Shown piece by piece: positions 1-4,976 of a DNA stretch of 5,042 nucleotides. Positions within the stretch are counted from its first letter, which is position 1. Each line of letters opens with the position of its first letter. The stretch comes from Clostridiales bacterium (GTDB lineage Bacteria; Bacillota; Clostridia; UBA8921), in assembly GCA_003535395.1 (NCBI GenBank), contig DOHE01000090.1:1-5042 (forward strand). Reading direction: 5' to 3'. The position numbers and the translations under genes are program-made. The notes beneath the pieces were generated by a model, which did not search any database, was not told where the DNA came from, and worked only from the letters and a program-made list of their open reading frames with translations.

Positions 1-374
1 CCGTCAAACTCGCCGTAAAAAATCTGCTCCCATGTGCCAAAATCCAGTATGCCGTTTGAGACAGCGATCACGACTTCTCTACCCATCACGGAGCGTTTCA
101 GGTGGGCATCAGCATTATCCTCGAAGCCGTTGTGGGCGTACTGGCTATAGGGCTTTTCCGGAGCCAGCTTCTCCAGCCAGCGCTCAAAGTCGGCATGAAG
201 GCCACTTTCATTATCATTTATAAAAACGCTTGCAGTGATATGCATGGCATTGACCAGGCAAAGCCCTTCGATAATGCCGCTTTCTCTTAACGCTACCTCC
301 ACCTGTGGCGTAATGTTGATAAACGAACGTCGTGCGCTTGTATTAAATGTCAATTCTTTTCGGTAAGATTTCAT
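1..374 (-). CDS. yjbQ: YjbQ/UPF0047 family protein, 3' end beyond window edge
   Basis: The minus strand reads open from an ATG at 374 to the window edge: 124 whole codons and two bases. Recognisable family blocks are [10 protein letters not shown] (residues 42-51), a short [14 protein letters not shown] stretch (54-67), an HN...[10 protein letters not shown] block (81-94), MGREVV (97-102), and [15 protein letters not shown] at the end (110-124). The family usually has about 130-140 residues and ends shortly after the GEFDG motif, so only around a dozen residues are missing. The conserved His/Asp/Glu residues form a putative metal or phosphate site. Escherichia coli YjbQ has been reported to have weak thiamine-phosphate synthase activity, but the true role is unsettled; the protein should be cytosolic. 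The start is supported by a GAGGGGG ribosome binding site 8 nt upstream. Family identity is secure; function is not. Confidence 0.93.
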   Translation of the reverse strand, partial: MKSYRKELTFNTSARRSFINITPQVEVALRESGIIEGLCLVNAMHITASVFINDNESGLHADFERWLEKLAPEKPYSQYAHNGFEDNADAHLKRSVMGREVVIAVSNGILDFGTWEQIFYGEFD

Positions 375-382
375 GCTGTACA

Positions 383-389
383 CCCCCTC
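383..389 (-). promoter_or_regulatory. Ribosome binding site of yjbQ
   Basis: On the minus strand GAGGGGG lies 8 nt before the ATG at 374. It fixes the start of the partial yjbQ gene. Confidence 0.7.
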
Positions 390-395
390 GAAGAC

Positions 396-404
396 ATTAT
401 ATCA
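396..404 (-). promoter_or_regulatory. Extended -10 promoter element for yjbQ
   Basis: The minus strand reads TGATATAAT, a consensus TATAAT (401 to 396) preceded by the TGn extension. No good -35 is present: the hexamer 17 bp upstream (419-424) reads GCGTAA. The extended -10 may compensate. Transcription would start near 389, leaving a very short leader with the ribosome binding site at its 5' end, which is tight and lowers confidence. A second TATAAT occurs on the plus strand at 413-418, so ATTATA and TATAAT form a 6-bp inverted repeat around a G-rich centre. Confidence 0.4.
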
Positions 405-460
405 CAGGGGGGTATAATTTACGCAGGGAACTGCAGAGTCGTCGTACACTCAAGCTGATC

Positions 461-533
461 GATGCCGATGGGGATGGAGATTGGGATGAGGATGGAGATT
501 GGGATGGGGATGGGGATGAGAATGGGGATGAGT
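461..533. repeat. 18-bp purine-rich tandem repeat, C-free on plus strand
   Basis: Unit GATGGAGATTGGGATGAG at 473-490 is followed by a copy at 491-508 with one change and by a third, more diverged copy at 509-526 with four changes from the second. Partial units flank them. All are built on a GATGGG/GATGAG hexamer. From 467 to 533 the plus strand has no C. Three closely spaced runs of G (501-515) and a fourth after 8 nt (524-527) could fold as a G-quadruplex. One plus frame would give an Asp/Gly-rich calcium-loop-like peptide, but that frame has no support as a gene. The array lies between yjbQ and the ATPase leader. Confidence 0.85.
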
Positions 534-559
534 CTTATGAATATAAATCAATCTGTACG

Positions 560-616
560 TTTTAGCGGATAAATAATGCACATTTTAGCGGATGTAACGC
601 TTGCAAATTAGCGGAT
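560..616 (+). repeat. Three TTAGCGGAT direct repeats at exact 23-bp spacing
   Basis: TTAGCGGAT occurs at 562-570, 585-593 and 608-616, so each start is exactly 23 bp from the last. The first two copies extend to TTTTAGCGGAT (560-570 and 583-593). The third has AATTAGCGGAT. Bases between copies are otherwise mostly unrelated, which points to a conserved short element rather than a recent tandem duplication. The array lies immediately upstream of the AAA_14/DUF4143 ATPase, and its last copy falls in the spacer of that gene's candidate promoter. It resembles iterons or a multi-site operator; the binding factor is unknown. Confidence 0.85.
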
Positions 617-629
617 TAAAGGATAGTAT
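601..629 (+). promoter_or_regulatory. Candidate promoter of the AAA_14/DUF4143 ATPase
   Basis: TTGCAA (601-606) and TAGTAT (624-629) are separated by 17 bp, each matching four of six consensus bases. Transcription would begin near 636, about 18 nt before the start codon. The third TTAGCGGAT copy lies in the spacer, so a bound protein would interfere with or modulate RNA polymerase here. Confidence 0.35.
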
Positions 630-653
630 AGAACGGAATGGATGTGAAACGAT

Positions 654-1904
654 ATGAAATATTTAAAAAGAATTGCCGACAGTATACTGGACGAACGTTT
701 AAAAAGCGCTGGTGCGGTTTTAATCGAAGGTACAAAGGCCTGCGGAAAAACTGAAACAGCAAAACAAGCGGCGAAAAGCATTGCGCAGTTTGACATTGAC
801 CCGCAAATAAAAATAAAAATGCAAATCGACCCAAAAACTGTTTTGATCGGCGAAGTGCCGCGTTTGCTTGACGAGTGGCAGGTATACCCCGAAATATGGA
901 ACAGCATCCGCCATGAGGTGGACGCGCGCAAATTAAAGGGGCAATTTATCCTGACGGGTTCTGCCACTCCCGACAACAAGACCCGGCGGCATTCGGGTGC
1001 AGGTCGGTTCTCGGTTATTAAAATGCGTACCATGTCGATGTTTGAGCGGTGTTGGTCAACCGGTGAGGTGAGTCTGTCCGCGCTGATGAACGGCAAAGCA
1101 CCCGCCTCTAACGATGTCAAATTTGACATCCGCGAGATGGCGGAAAAAATCACCATCGGTGGTTGGCCGGGCTTGATTGGCGAAAATGCGGCGGCTGGCC
1201 TGCAGTTTGCCAGCGACTATGTAGCGTTGATTGCGGAAGCTGATTTGAGTCGTGTATCAGAACGGCAACGCAACCCGAACAAGGTAAAACGTCTGCTGCA
1301 ATCACTCGCGCGGAACATCTCCACCGAAGCGTCACTGGCTGCTCTGTCGCGGGATACCGGTGGCAATGACAACGAACTGAACGACGAAACAGTAGCCGAA
1401 TATCTTTCTGAGCTGGAGCGGCTGATGGTGGTAGATCATTTGCCGGCATGGAACACGCATATCCGCTCCTCCGATATGCTGCGGAAAGCACCTAAGCGGC
1501 ATTTTGCCGACCCGTCCCTGGCGGTGGGCGCGCTTGGGTTATCTATTGATAAACTGATCTCCGATCTCAATTACTTCGGACTGCTGTTTGAATCCTTGGT
1601 CGTCCATGACCTGCGTGTATACGCGGATGCAAGCGGTGGTAATGTTTTCCATTACCGCGACTCACGCGGAACGGAAGTGGCCGCGATTGTCGAGTACGCC
1701 GACGGAACTTGGGGCGCGTTCGAGGTCAAGCTTGGAATCGGAGCAGTTGACGAAGCGGCAGAAAGCTTAAAAATACTTGCAAATAAGATAGATACCGACC
1801 GTGTAAAAATTCCCGCAACACTAACGGTCATCACCGGCAACGGCTTCGCTCACCGCAGGCCGGACGGCATCAATGTGGCTCCAATCTCCACCTTGACGGT
1901 ATAG
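654..1904 (+). CDS. AAA_14/DUF4143 family ATP-binding protein
   Basis: This 416-residue protein has an N-terminal AAA_14 P-loop ATPase domain and a C-terminal DUF4143 domain with a PD-(D/E)XK nuclease-like fold. Visible motifs are Walker A GTKACGKT (26-33), Walker B in RLLDEWQ (70-76), sensor-1 ILTGSA (99-104), HSGAGR with a candidate arginine finger (113-118), and the DUF4143 core near 335-361. In that core EVKLG (Glu357, Lys359) is kept, but the acidic residue normally found in the E-[IV]-D-A-I motif is Ala343. The length is normal for the family, and there are no membrane segments. An in-frame TGA at 645-647 makes the ATG at 654 the first possible start; its ribosome binding site is weak (GGA triplets at 635-642). 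The biological role of this widespread, often multicopy family is not established. The gene stands alone, with a hairpin terminator just after the stop, and converges on the DUF5320 operon. Confidence 0.92.
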   Translation: MKYLKRIADSILDERLKSAGAVLIEGTKACGKTETAKQAAKSIAQFDIDPQIKIKMQIDPKTVLIGEVPRLLDEWQVYPEIWNSIRHEVDARKLKGQFILTGSATPDNKTRRHSGAGRFSVIKMRTMSMFERCWSTGEVSLSALMNGKAPASNDVKFDIREMAEKITIGGWPGLIGENAAAGLQFASDYVALIAEADLSRVSERQRNPNKVKRLLQSLARNISTEASLAALSRDTGGNDNELNDETVAEYLSELERLMVVDHLPAWNTHIRSSDMLRKAPKRHFADPSLAVGALGLSIDKLISDLNYFGLLFESLVVHDLRVYADASGGNVFHYRDSRGTEVAAIVEYADGTWGAFEVKLGIGAVDEAAESLKILANKIDTDRVKIPATLTVITGNGFAHRRPDGINVAPISTLTV

Positions 1905-1913
1905 CTCCGGACG

Positions 1914-1933
1914 AAGTCACAAAGTGACTTTTT
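1914..1933 (+). terminator. Rho-independent terminator of the ATPase gene
   Basis: AAGTCAC (1914-1920), loop AAA, GTGACTT (1924-1930) and a T5 run ending at 1933 form a perfect 7-bp stem starting 9 nt after the stop codon. The stem is short with three G-C pairs, so termination may be partial. Confidence 0.65.
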
Positions 1934-1962
1934 GCAGAGCCGACCCATCGTTTAACATGCAA

Positions 1963-1999
1963 ACAGCAAGCAGGATGTTGTCCCCTTCCTGCCTGCTGT
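1963..1999 (-). terminator. 13-bp hairpin downstream of the DUF5320 operon
   Basis: The arms are 1963-1975 and 1987-1999, with an 11-nt loop. In plus-strand RNA one position is an A-C mismatch. In minus-strand RNA the same position is a G-U pair, so all 13 positions pair. This fits a structure belonging to the minus transcript, about 38 nt after the DUF5320 stop. Only a short T-run follows on the minus strand (TTTGCATGTT), so it may be a weak terminator or an mRNA 3'-end stabiliser. Confidence 0.5.
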
Positions 2000-2036
2000 G
2001 TCAGCGGGGAGACAATTGCAGTCAAGTCCTCTGGCT

Positions 2037-2429
2037 TTATTCCCCTTTTTCTTCCTTAAGGCTGTTTAACCTCTGGCGAATCTGTTCAAGCTGCTTCTTC
2101 AGTACTTCTTCCTGTTTTCCCAGCCATATTTTTTCTTCTTCCGCTGTCGGTTCACTATAGATCGGACTGTACGGTCCAACCCTACCTGTGCCCATGGGCC
2201 CAAGTGCCGGCCCATATTGCGGAGTGCCTGTCCTGGCCCAGCCAGGGACTCCGGTCTGGAAATACATGTTTCTGTATCCTCTGCCCGCTCCTTTGCCAAA
2301 GTTGCACCCGTATCGCGGACGAATTTCAGGATTCATGAATCCCGGCATCGCCCAGCCTGCGCAATATCCTGCACCTCTTCCTGACATAGGGCCCGTTCCT
2401 GCGGGTCCTGTTCCATCTCCACGTGGCAT
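2037..2429 (-). CDS. DUF5320 family protein, Gly/Pro-rich with C-terminal coiled coil
   Basis: This 130-residue protein begins with the family signature MPRGDGTGP and continues with GPMSGRGAGYCAG (13-25). The first 90 residues are rich in Gly, Pro and Arg with two cysteines (Cys23, Cys42), and YGCNFGKGAGRG (40-51) is another conserved-looking block. Residues about 95-128 are charged and heptad-like (EEVLKKQLEQIRQRL), predicting a short coiled coil. The start is secure: an AGGAGGTGAT-like site overlaps the stop of the upstream NifX-like gene, only 5 nt separate the two genes, and translation is probably coupled. Family members usually sit beside NifX/NifB-type proteins in strict anaerobes, so a role in Fe-S or metallocofactor handling is inferred from context. 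No biochemical function is known to me. It is the last gene of a two-gene operon and is followed by a hairpin at 1963-1999. Confidence 0.88.
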   Translation of the reverse strand: MPRGDGTGPAGTGPMSGRGAGYCAGWAMPGFMNPEIRPRYGCNFGKGAGRGYRNMYFQTGVPGWARTGTPQYGPALGPMGTGRVGPYSPIYSEPTAEEEKIWLGKQEEVLKKQLEQIRQRLNSLKEEKGE

Positions 2430-2434
2430 TTAAA

Positions 2435-2830
2435 TCACCTCCCTTCCTCATGGTTTGCATGATCGCATCCCGATTTTTCCACTCCCTGCCCTTTGCCGGA
2501 CCCCGGTATGCACTGGCCTTCCCCGCCTGCCAACGTGCCTTGGGCCAATTGCCCGATCACCATATCTATCGTACCTTCAATCCCAGCAGTGACCCGGATC
2601 CCCATCTCGGAGAATAATTCCATAGCCCTGTTTCCGATACCGCCGCATACTACCTGCTCTACTTCGAGCCCGTGCAAAAACTGGGGGATTGCACCCGGCA
2701 AGTGCCCCGGGTTTGCTTCCCTTTTCACAATTTTCCATTTCCCATCCTGCAGTTCAAGGATGGTGTAAACCTGGCACCTCCCAAAATGGGAAGCGACTGT
2801 GTTGCCATCCGTAGCAATGGCTGCCTTCAA
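2435..2830 (-). CDS. NifX-like dinitrogenase iron-molybdenum cofactor-binding protein
   Basis: This 131-residue protein has the Nitro_FeMo-Co domain over about residues 2-101: an AIATDGN strand (4-10), the SHFGRC motif (14-19), a conserved PGHLPGAIPQFL stretch (41-52), the CGGIGNRAMELF motif (62-73) and the IEGTIDMVI helix (84-92). The domain belongs to the NifX/NafY/NifB-C-terminus superfamily, which binds FeMo-co or Fe-S cluster intermediates in the cytosol. A Gly-rich tail adds Cys107, Cys122, His124 and His127, a possible extra metal site. I place the start at a TTG at 2830: AGGTGAT sits just before it and the product then begins MKAAIATDG, as in relatives. An in-frame ATG at 2866 would add 12 residues, but it has no ribosome binding site and lies at the predicted transcription start. 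No nitrogenase genes are visible, so a role outside nitrogen fixation is likely. It is first in an operon with DUF5320. Confidence 0.88.
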   Translation of the reverse strand: MKAAIATDGNTVASHFGRCQVYTILELQDGKWKIVKREANPGHLPGAIPQFLHGLEVEQVVCGGIGNRAMELFSEMGIRVTAGIEGTIDMVIGQLAQGTLAGGEGQCIPGSGKGQGVEKSGCDHANHEEGR

Positions 2831-2835
2831 ATCGA

Positions 2836-2848
2836 TCACCTCACCTTT
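2836..2848 (-). promoter_or_regulatory. Ribosome binding site deciding the TTG start of the NifX-like gene
   Basis: The minus strand reads AAAGGTGAGGTGA, ending 5 nt before the TTG at 2830. It favours the TTG start over the upstream ATG at 2866, which has only AT-rich sequence before it. Confidence 0.75.
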
Positions 2849-2853
2849 ATTGT

Positions 2854-2865
2854 TGTCATATGTCA
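2854..2865. promoter_or_regulatory. Downstream operator-like palindrome (TGTCATATGTCA)
   Basis: This copy differs at one base from the perfect palindrome at 2887-2898. Five of its six base pairs are symmetric. It overlaps the predicted transcription start (about 2864) of the NifX-like operon. The centre-to-centre distance to the other copy is 33 bp, close to three helical turns. Confidence 0.6.
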
Positions 2866-2870
2866 TTTAT

Positions 2871-2899
2871 AGTATACAGCTAATTATGACATATGTCAA
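2871..2899 (-). promoter_or_regulatory. Sigma-70-type promoter of the NifX-like/DUF5320 operon
   Basis: On the minus strand a consensus TTGACA (2899 to 2894) and TATACT (2876 to 2871) are separated by exactly 17 bp. Transcription should start near 2864, giving a leader of about 34 nt before the TTG start at 2830. The -35 box overlaps a perfect 12-bp palindrome, implying repressor control. Confidence 0.8.
2887..2898. promoter_or_regulatory. Upstream operator-like perfect palindrome (TGACATATGTCA)
   Basis: This is a perfect 12-bp dyad that covers most of the -35 box of the NifX-like operon promoter. With the near copy at 2854-2865 it brackets the promoter, as expected for a dimeric repressor that blocks RNA polymerase. 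No regulator gene is visible next to it, so the regulator is unknown. Confidence 0.65.
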
Positions 2900-2951
2900 T
2901 AATAATTTGGACTTCTTTTAAGATTCTGCTGCCGCGCCACTGCTGCTTCAT

Positions 2952-3191
2952 TTGATCTGCTGCTCTAACAGGGTTGTCGCAAGTTCCGGCAGCAAGAGAA
3001 CCTATATCCAATCCGCGTATGCAATAGACAGTGATGAAAAGAAGATGAAGGAAACCCGGCCCTTTGCACTGACCGGCGATTTTTTCCCAAAAATTATCAT
3101 CAGAAAAGATATCGGGAAAAGATGGTATGATGATAATGGCATCCTGAACATCAATGTCATCGACTTCCTGCTGGATCAAACGGTGATTTGA
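2952..3191 (+). pseudogene. C-terminal remnant of a second AAA_14/DUF4143 ATPase
   Basis: About 75 plus-strand residues resemble the extreme C-terminus of the AAA_14/DUF4143 ATPases common in Firmicutes and Bacteroidetes. The match covers SGSKRTYIQSAYAI, a following charged DEKKMKETRP stretch, DFFPKIIIRKD, and the terminal NGILNINVIDFLLD before a TGA at 3189-3191. In relatives these pieces occur in this order after an EVDF core. The ATPase domain, roughly 300 or more residues, is absent: the frame meets a TAA at 2919-2921, and the NifX operon promoter lies just beyond. There is no plausible ATG or ribosome binding site; the first usable codon is a TTG at 2952. Its sequence differs from the intact ATPase at 654-1904, so it comes from another subfamily rather than a recent duplication. 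It converges with the sugar kinase, whose stop is 13 bp away. The family call comes from memory of family consensus, not a search. Confidence 0.65.
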
Positions 3192-3204
3192 TATTCTGCA
3201 GCCA

Positions 3205-4821
3205 TTATCTCAGCAAATGTTCCACGGCAGCCCGCTCGATGGGCAGGCCTTTGACATACCGCTCATAAAATGCATTGAAACCTGCGACATCAGCGGGATC
3301 CGGCTCCATCCTTTCACCGGATTGTCCGGCAAAGACTTTCGTCAGGTATTGATCCAGGGTTTCATTATCCAATTTTCGAATCAGGTATGACGCTAGTAGG
3401 GCTACCCCCCATGCGCCTCCTTCTCCCGCTGTTTCCATGACGGATATGGGCGTATTGGCCGCCGCTGCCATGATTTTCTGTCCTACTTCCCGTGTCTTGA
3501 AAAATCCGCCATGGCCGCGGATCTCATCCACTTCCACGCTTTCTTCCTCAAAGAGGATCTGAAGACCCGTTTTCAAGGCTCCCAAGGCCGTAAACAGATG
3601 GACCCGCATGAAATTGGCCAGGTTGAACCGGGCACCGGGAATCCGCGCAAACAGCGGCCTGCCGGATTCAAATCCCGTAATATGCTCACCGGAAATATAT
3701 CCATAGGACAGCAAGCCACCGCAGTCCGGATCTCCTTTCAGCGCCATTCCCAGGAGGGTGTCATATATCTTCGGTTTGGAAATTTCCACGCCCAGTTTCT
3801 TCACCGCTTCGGCGAACAGACCGATCCAGGCATCATAGTCGGAGGTACAGTTGTTGGAATGCACCATGGCTACCAGGCTGCCATCCGGTGTGGTCACCAG
3901 ATCGATTTCTCCATACGCCCTGGATAATTCTTTTTCCAAAACGATCATAGCGAAGACAGAGGTGCCAGCGGATACATTCCCGGTGCGGACGGCAATGCTG
4001 TTGGTGGCCACCATCCCCGTTCCGGCATCCCCTTCGGGCGGGCACAGAGGGATCCCCGGCTGAAGACGGCCGGAGGTGTCCAGCAGGCGGGCGCCTTCGG
4101 CTGTCAACCGGCCAGCAGGTTCTCCGGCCACCCGTACCTGGGGCAGGATGTCCCGTATTTTCCACTTGAAGCCATAGGGCTCGATTTGACGGTCGAACTG
4201 GTCCACCATCTTGCCATAATATCCTTTGGTTTTTGGATCGATGGGGAAAACCCCGGAAGCCTCCCCCACCCCCAGAACGCGGCTGCCGGTCAGTCGTTCA
4301 TGGATATATCCCGCCAGAGTGGTCAGTTGATCGATCTGTGCCACATGCTCTTCCCGGTTGAGGATCGCCTGGTAAAGATGGGCGATGCCCCAACGCTGGG
4401 GAATGGGATAATCAAACAGGGAGGTCAAAAATTCGGAAGCCGGTCCGGTAATATTGTTTCTCCAGGTCCGGAAGGGAGTCAGCTGCTGCCCGGTCCTGTC
4501 AAAAACCATGTAACCATGCATCATCCCGCTGAACCCGATGGAACCGGTGGTCACCAGGTCAACGCCGTATTTTTCCTTTACCGCATGGACCATGTTCCGG
4601 TAACTGTTCTGGACCCCCTCCCAGATCTCCTCCAGGCTGTATGTCCAGATATTGTTGATATAACTGTTTTCCCAGTCGTGATTGCCTGCCGCCAGGGGGG
4701 TATGGTCGGAACCGATGAGTACCGTTTTGATTCGGGTGGACCCCAGTTCCATACCGACAGAAGTTTGCCCGTTTTCAATATCCTTCCGGATGTCCTGCAG
4801 CTGCCTTGTTCCTGTGCTCAT
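3205..4821 (-). CDS. FGGY-family carbohydrate kinase (ribulokinase/xylulokinase-like)
   Basis: This 538-residue cytosolic kinase would phosphorylate a pentulose or related ketose using ATP. Visible parts are the N-terminal phosphate-1 loop MELGSTRIK (24-32), the FGGY_N substrate region with GFSGMMHGY (96-104) and FRTWRN (117-122), the putative catalytic base Asp265 in PEGDAGTGM (262-270), the phosphate-2 motif [10 protein letters not shown] (281-290), and the adenosine-binding C-terminal region GHGGFFKT (436-443) with [10 protein letters not shown] (463-472). Length and motifs are complete. It closely resembles the clostridial kinases annotated as xylulokinase or AraK-type L-ribulokinase, but the sequence alone does not fix the substrate. 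The ATG at 4821 is chosen because AGGGGGG lies 7 nt upstream. A longer frame from a TTG at 4851 would begin before the predicted transcription start. No isomerase, epimerase or transporter gene is adjacent in the window, and no clear terminator follows. Confidence 0.93.
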   Translation of the reverse strand: MSTGTRQLQDIRKDIENGQTSVGMELGSTRIKTVLIGSDHTPLAAGNHDWENSYINNIWTYSLEEIWEGVQNSYRNMVHAVKEKYGVDLVTTGSIGFSGMMHGYMVFDRTGQQLTPFRTWRNNITGPASEFLTSLFDYPIPQRWGIAHLYQAILNREEHVAQIDQLTTLAGYIHERLTGSRVLGVGEASGVFPIDPKTKGYYGKMVDQFDRQIEPYGFKWKIRDILPQVRVAGEPAGRLTAEGARLLDTSGRLQPGIPLCPPEGDAGTGMVATNSIAVRTGNVSAGTSVFAMIVLEKELSRAYGEIDLVTTPDGSLVAMVHSNNCTSDYDAWIGLFAEAVKKLGVEISKPKIYDTLLGMALKGDPDCGGLLSYGYISGEHITGFESGRPLFARIPGARFNLANFMRVHLFTALGALKTGLQILFEEESVEVDEIRGHGGFFKTREVGQKIMAAAANTPISVMETAGEGGAWGVALLASYLIRKLDNETLDQYLTKVFAGQSGERMEPDPADVAGFNAFYERYVKGLPIERAAVEHLLR

Positions 4822-4828
4822 ATGCGAG

Positions 4829-4835
4829 CCCCCCT
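4829..4835 (-). promoter_or_regulatory. Ribosome binding site deciding the kinase start
   Basis: AGGGGGG on the minus strand lies 7 nt before the ATG at 4821. It supports that start over the in-frame TTG at 4851. Confidence 0.75.
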
Positions 4836-4853
4836 GACTGCCAATTTTCAACC

Positions 4854-4882
4854 ATTTTATCCTTTGCAGTCCGGAAAGTCAA
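4854..4882 (-). promoter_or_regulatory. Sigma-70-type promoter of the FGGY kinase
   Basis: On the minus strand TTGACT (4882 to 4877) and TAAAAT (4859 to 4854) are separated by exactly 17 bp, each one base from consensus. Transcription would start near 4847, giving a leader of about 26 nt before the ATG at 4821. Confidence 0.75.
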
Positions 4883-4887
4883 TTTGC

Positions 4888-4903
4888 ACTGCTGGCAGGC
4901 AGT
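4888..4903. promoter_or_regulatory. Small inverted repeat between two divergent promoters
   Basis: ACTGC-N6-GCAGT forms a 16-bp dyad just upstream of the kinase -35 box and 13 bp from the -35 box of the divergent gene. The position suits an operator, but 5-bp arms can arise by chance. Confidence 0.3.
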
Positions 4904-4916
4904 TGTTTCATTCTTA

Positions 4917-4945
4917 TTGATAAATTGAAATAATCGCAGTATAAT
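4917..4945 (+). promoter_or_regulatory. Sigma-70-type promoter of the Fic-like gene
   Basis: TTGATA (4917-4922) and a perfect TATAAT (4940-4945) are separated by 17 bp. Transcription would start near 4952, about 25 nt before the ATG at 4977. An AGTAT-N8-ATACT dyad (4938-4955) overlaps the -10 box and start point and could be an operator. Confidence 0.75.
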
Positions 4946-4976
4946 GGGTCATACTATTTCAAAAGGCGGTGTTGAT

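Noticed and set aside
32..290. Two plus-strand frames opposite yjbQ
   Set aside because: They are antisense to a gene with clear YjbQ motifs and have no credible start signals.
347..565. Plus-strand frame encoding an Asp/Gly-rich, calcium-loop-like peptide
   Set aside because: The composition comes entirely from the 18-bp DNA repeat. The frame overlaps the yjbQ start and its control region on the other strand and has no ribosome binding site or family match.
608..1156. Long minus-strand frame opposite the ATPase
   Set aside because: The plus strand carries complete Walker A, Walker B and sensor motifs over this stretch; the antisense frame is a shadow of that coding pattern.
2329..2342. Perfect 14-bp palindrome GGATTCATGAATCC inside the DUF5320 gene
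   Set aside because: It is internal to the coding sequence, has no partner copy, and could be chance given the codons it spans.
2880..3179. Minus-strand 99-codon open frame between the kinase and the NifX operon
   Set aside because: It starts at TTG without a ribosome binding site, ends inside the NifX promoter and operator, matches no family I know, and lies antisense to the ATPase remnant.
3175..3192. ATCAAA-N6-TTTGAT inverted repeat between the ATPase remnant and the kinase
   Set aside because: The stem is 6 bp and AT-rich with no T-run on either strand, so I do not call it a terminator.
4186..4920. Long plus-strand frame of 244 codons opposite the sugar kinase
   Set aside because: It runs antisense to well-conserved FGGY motifs and through both divergent promoters, so it is not a plausible gene.
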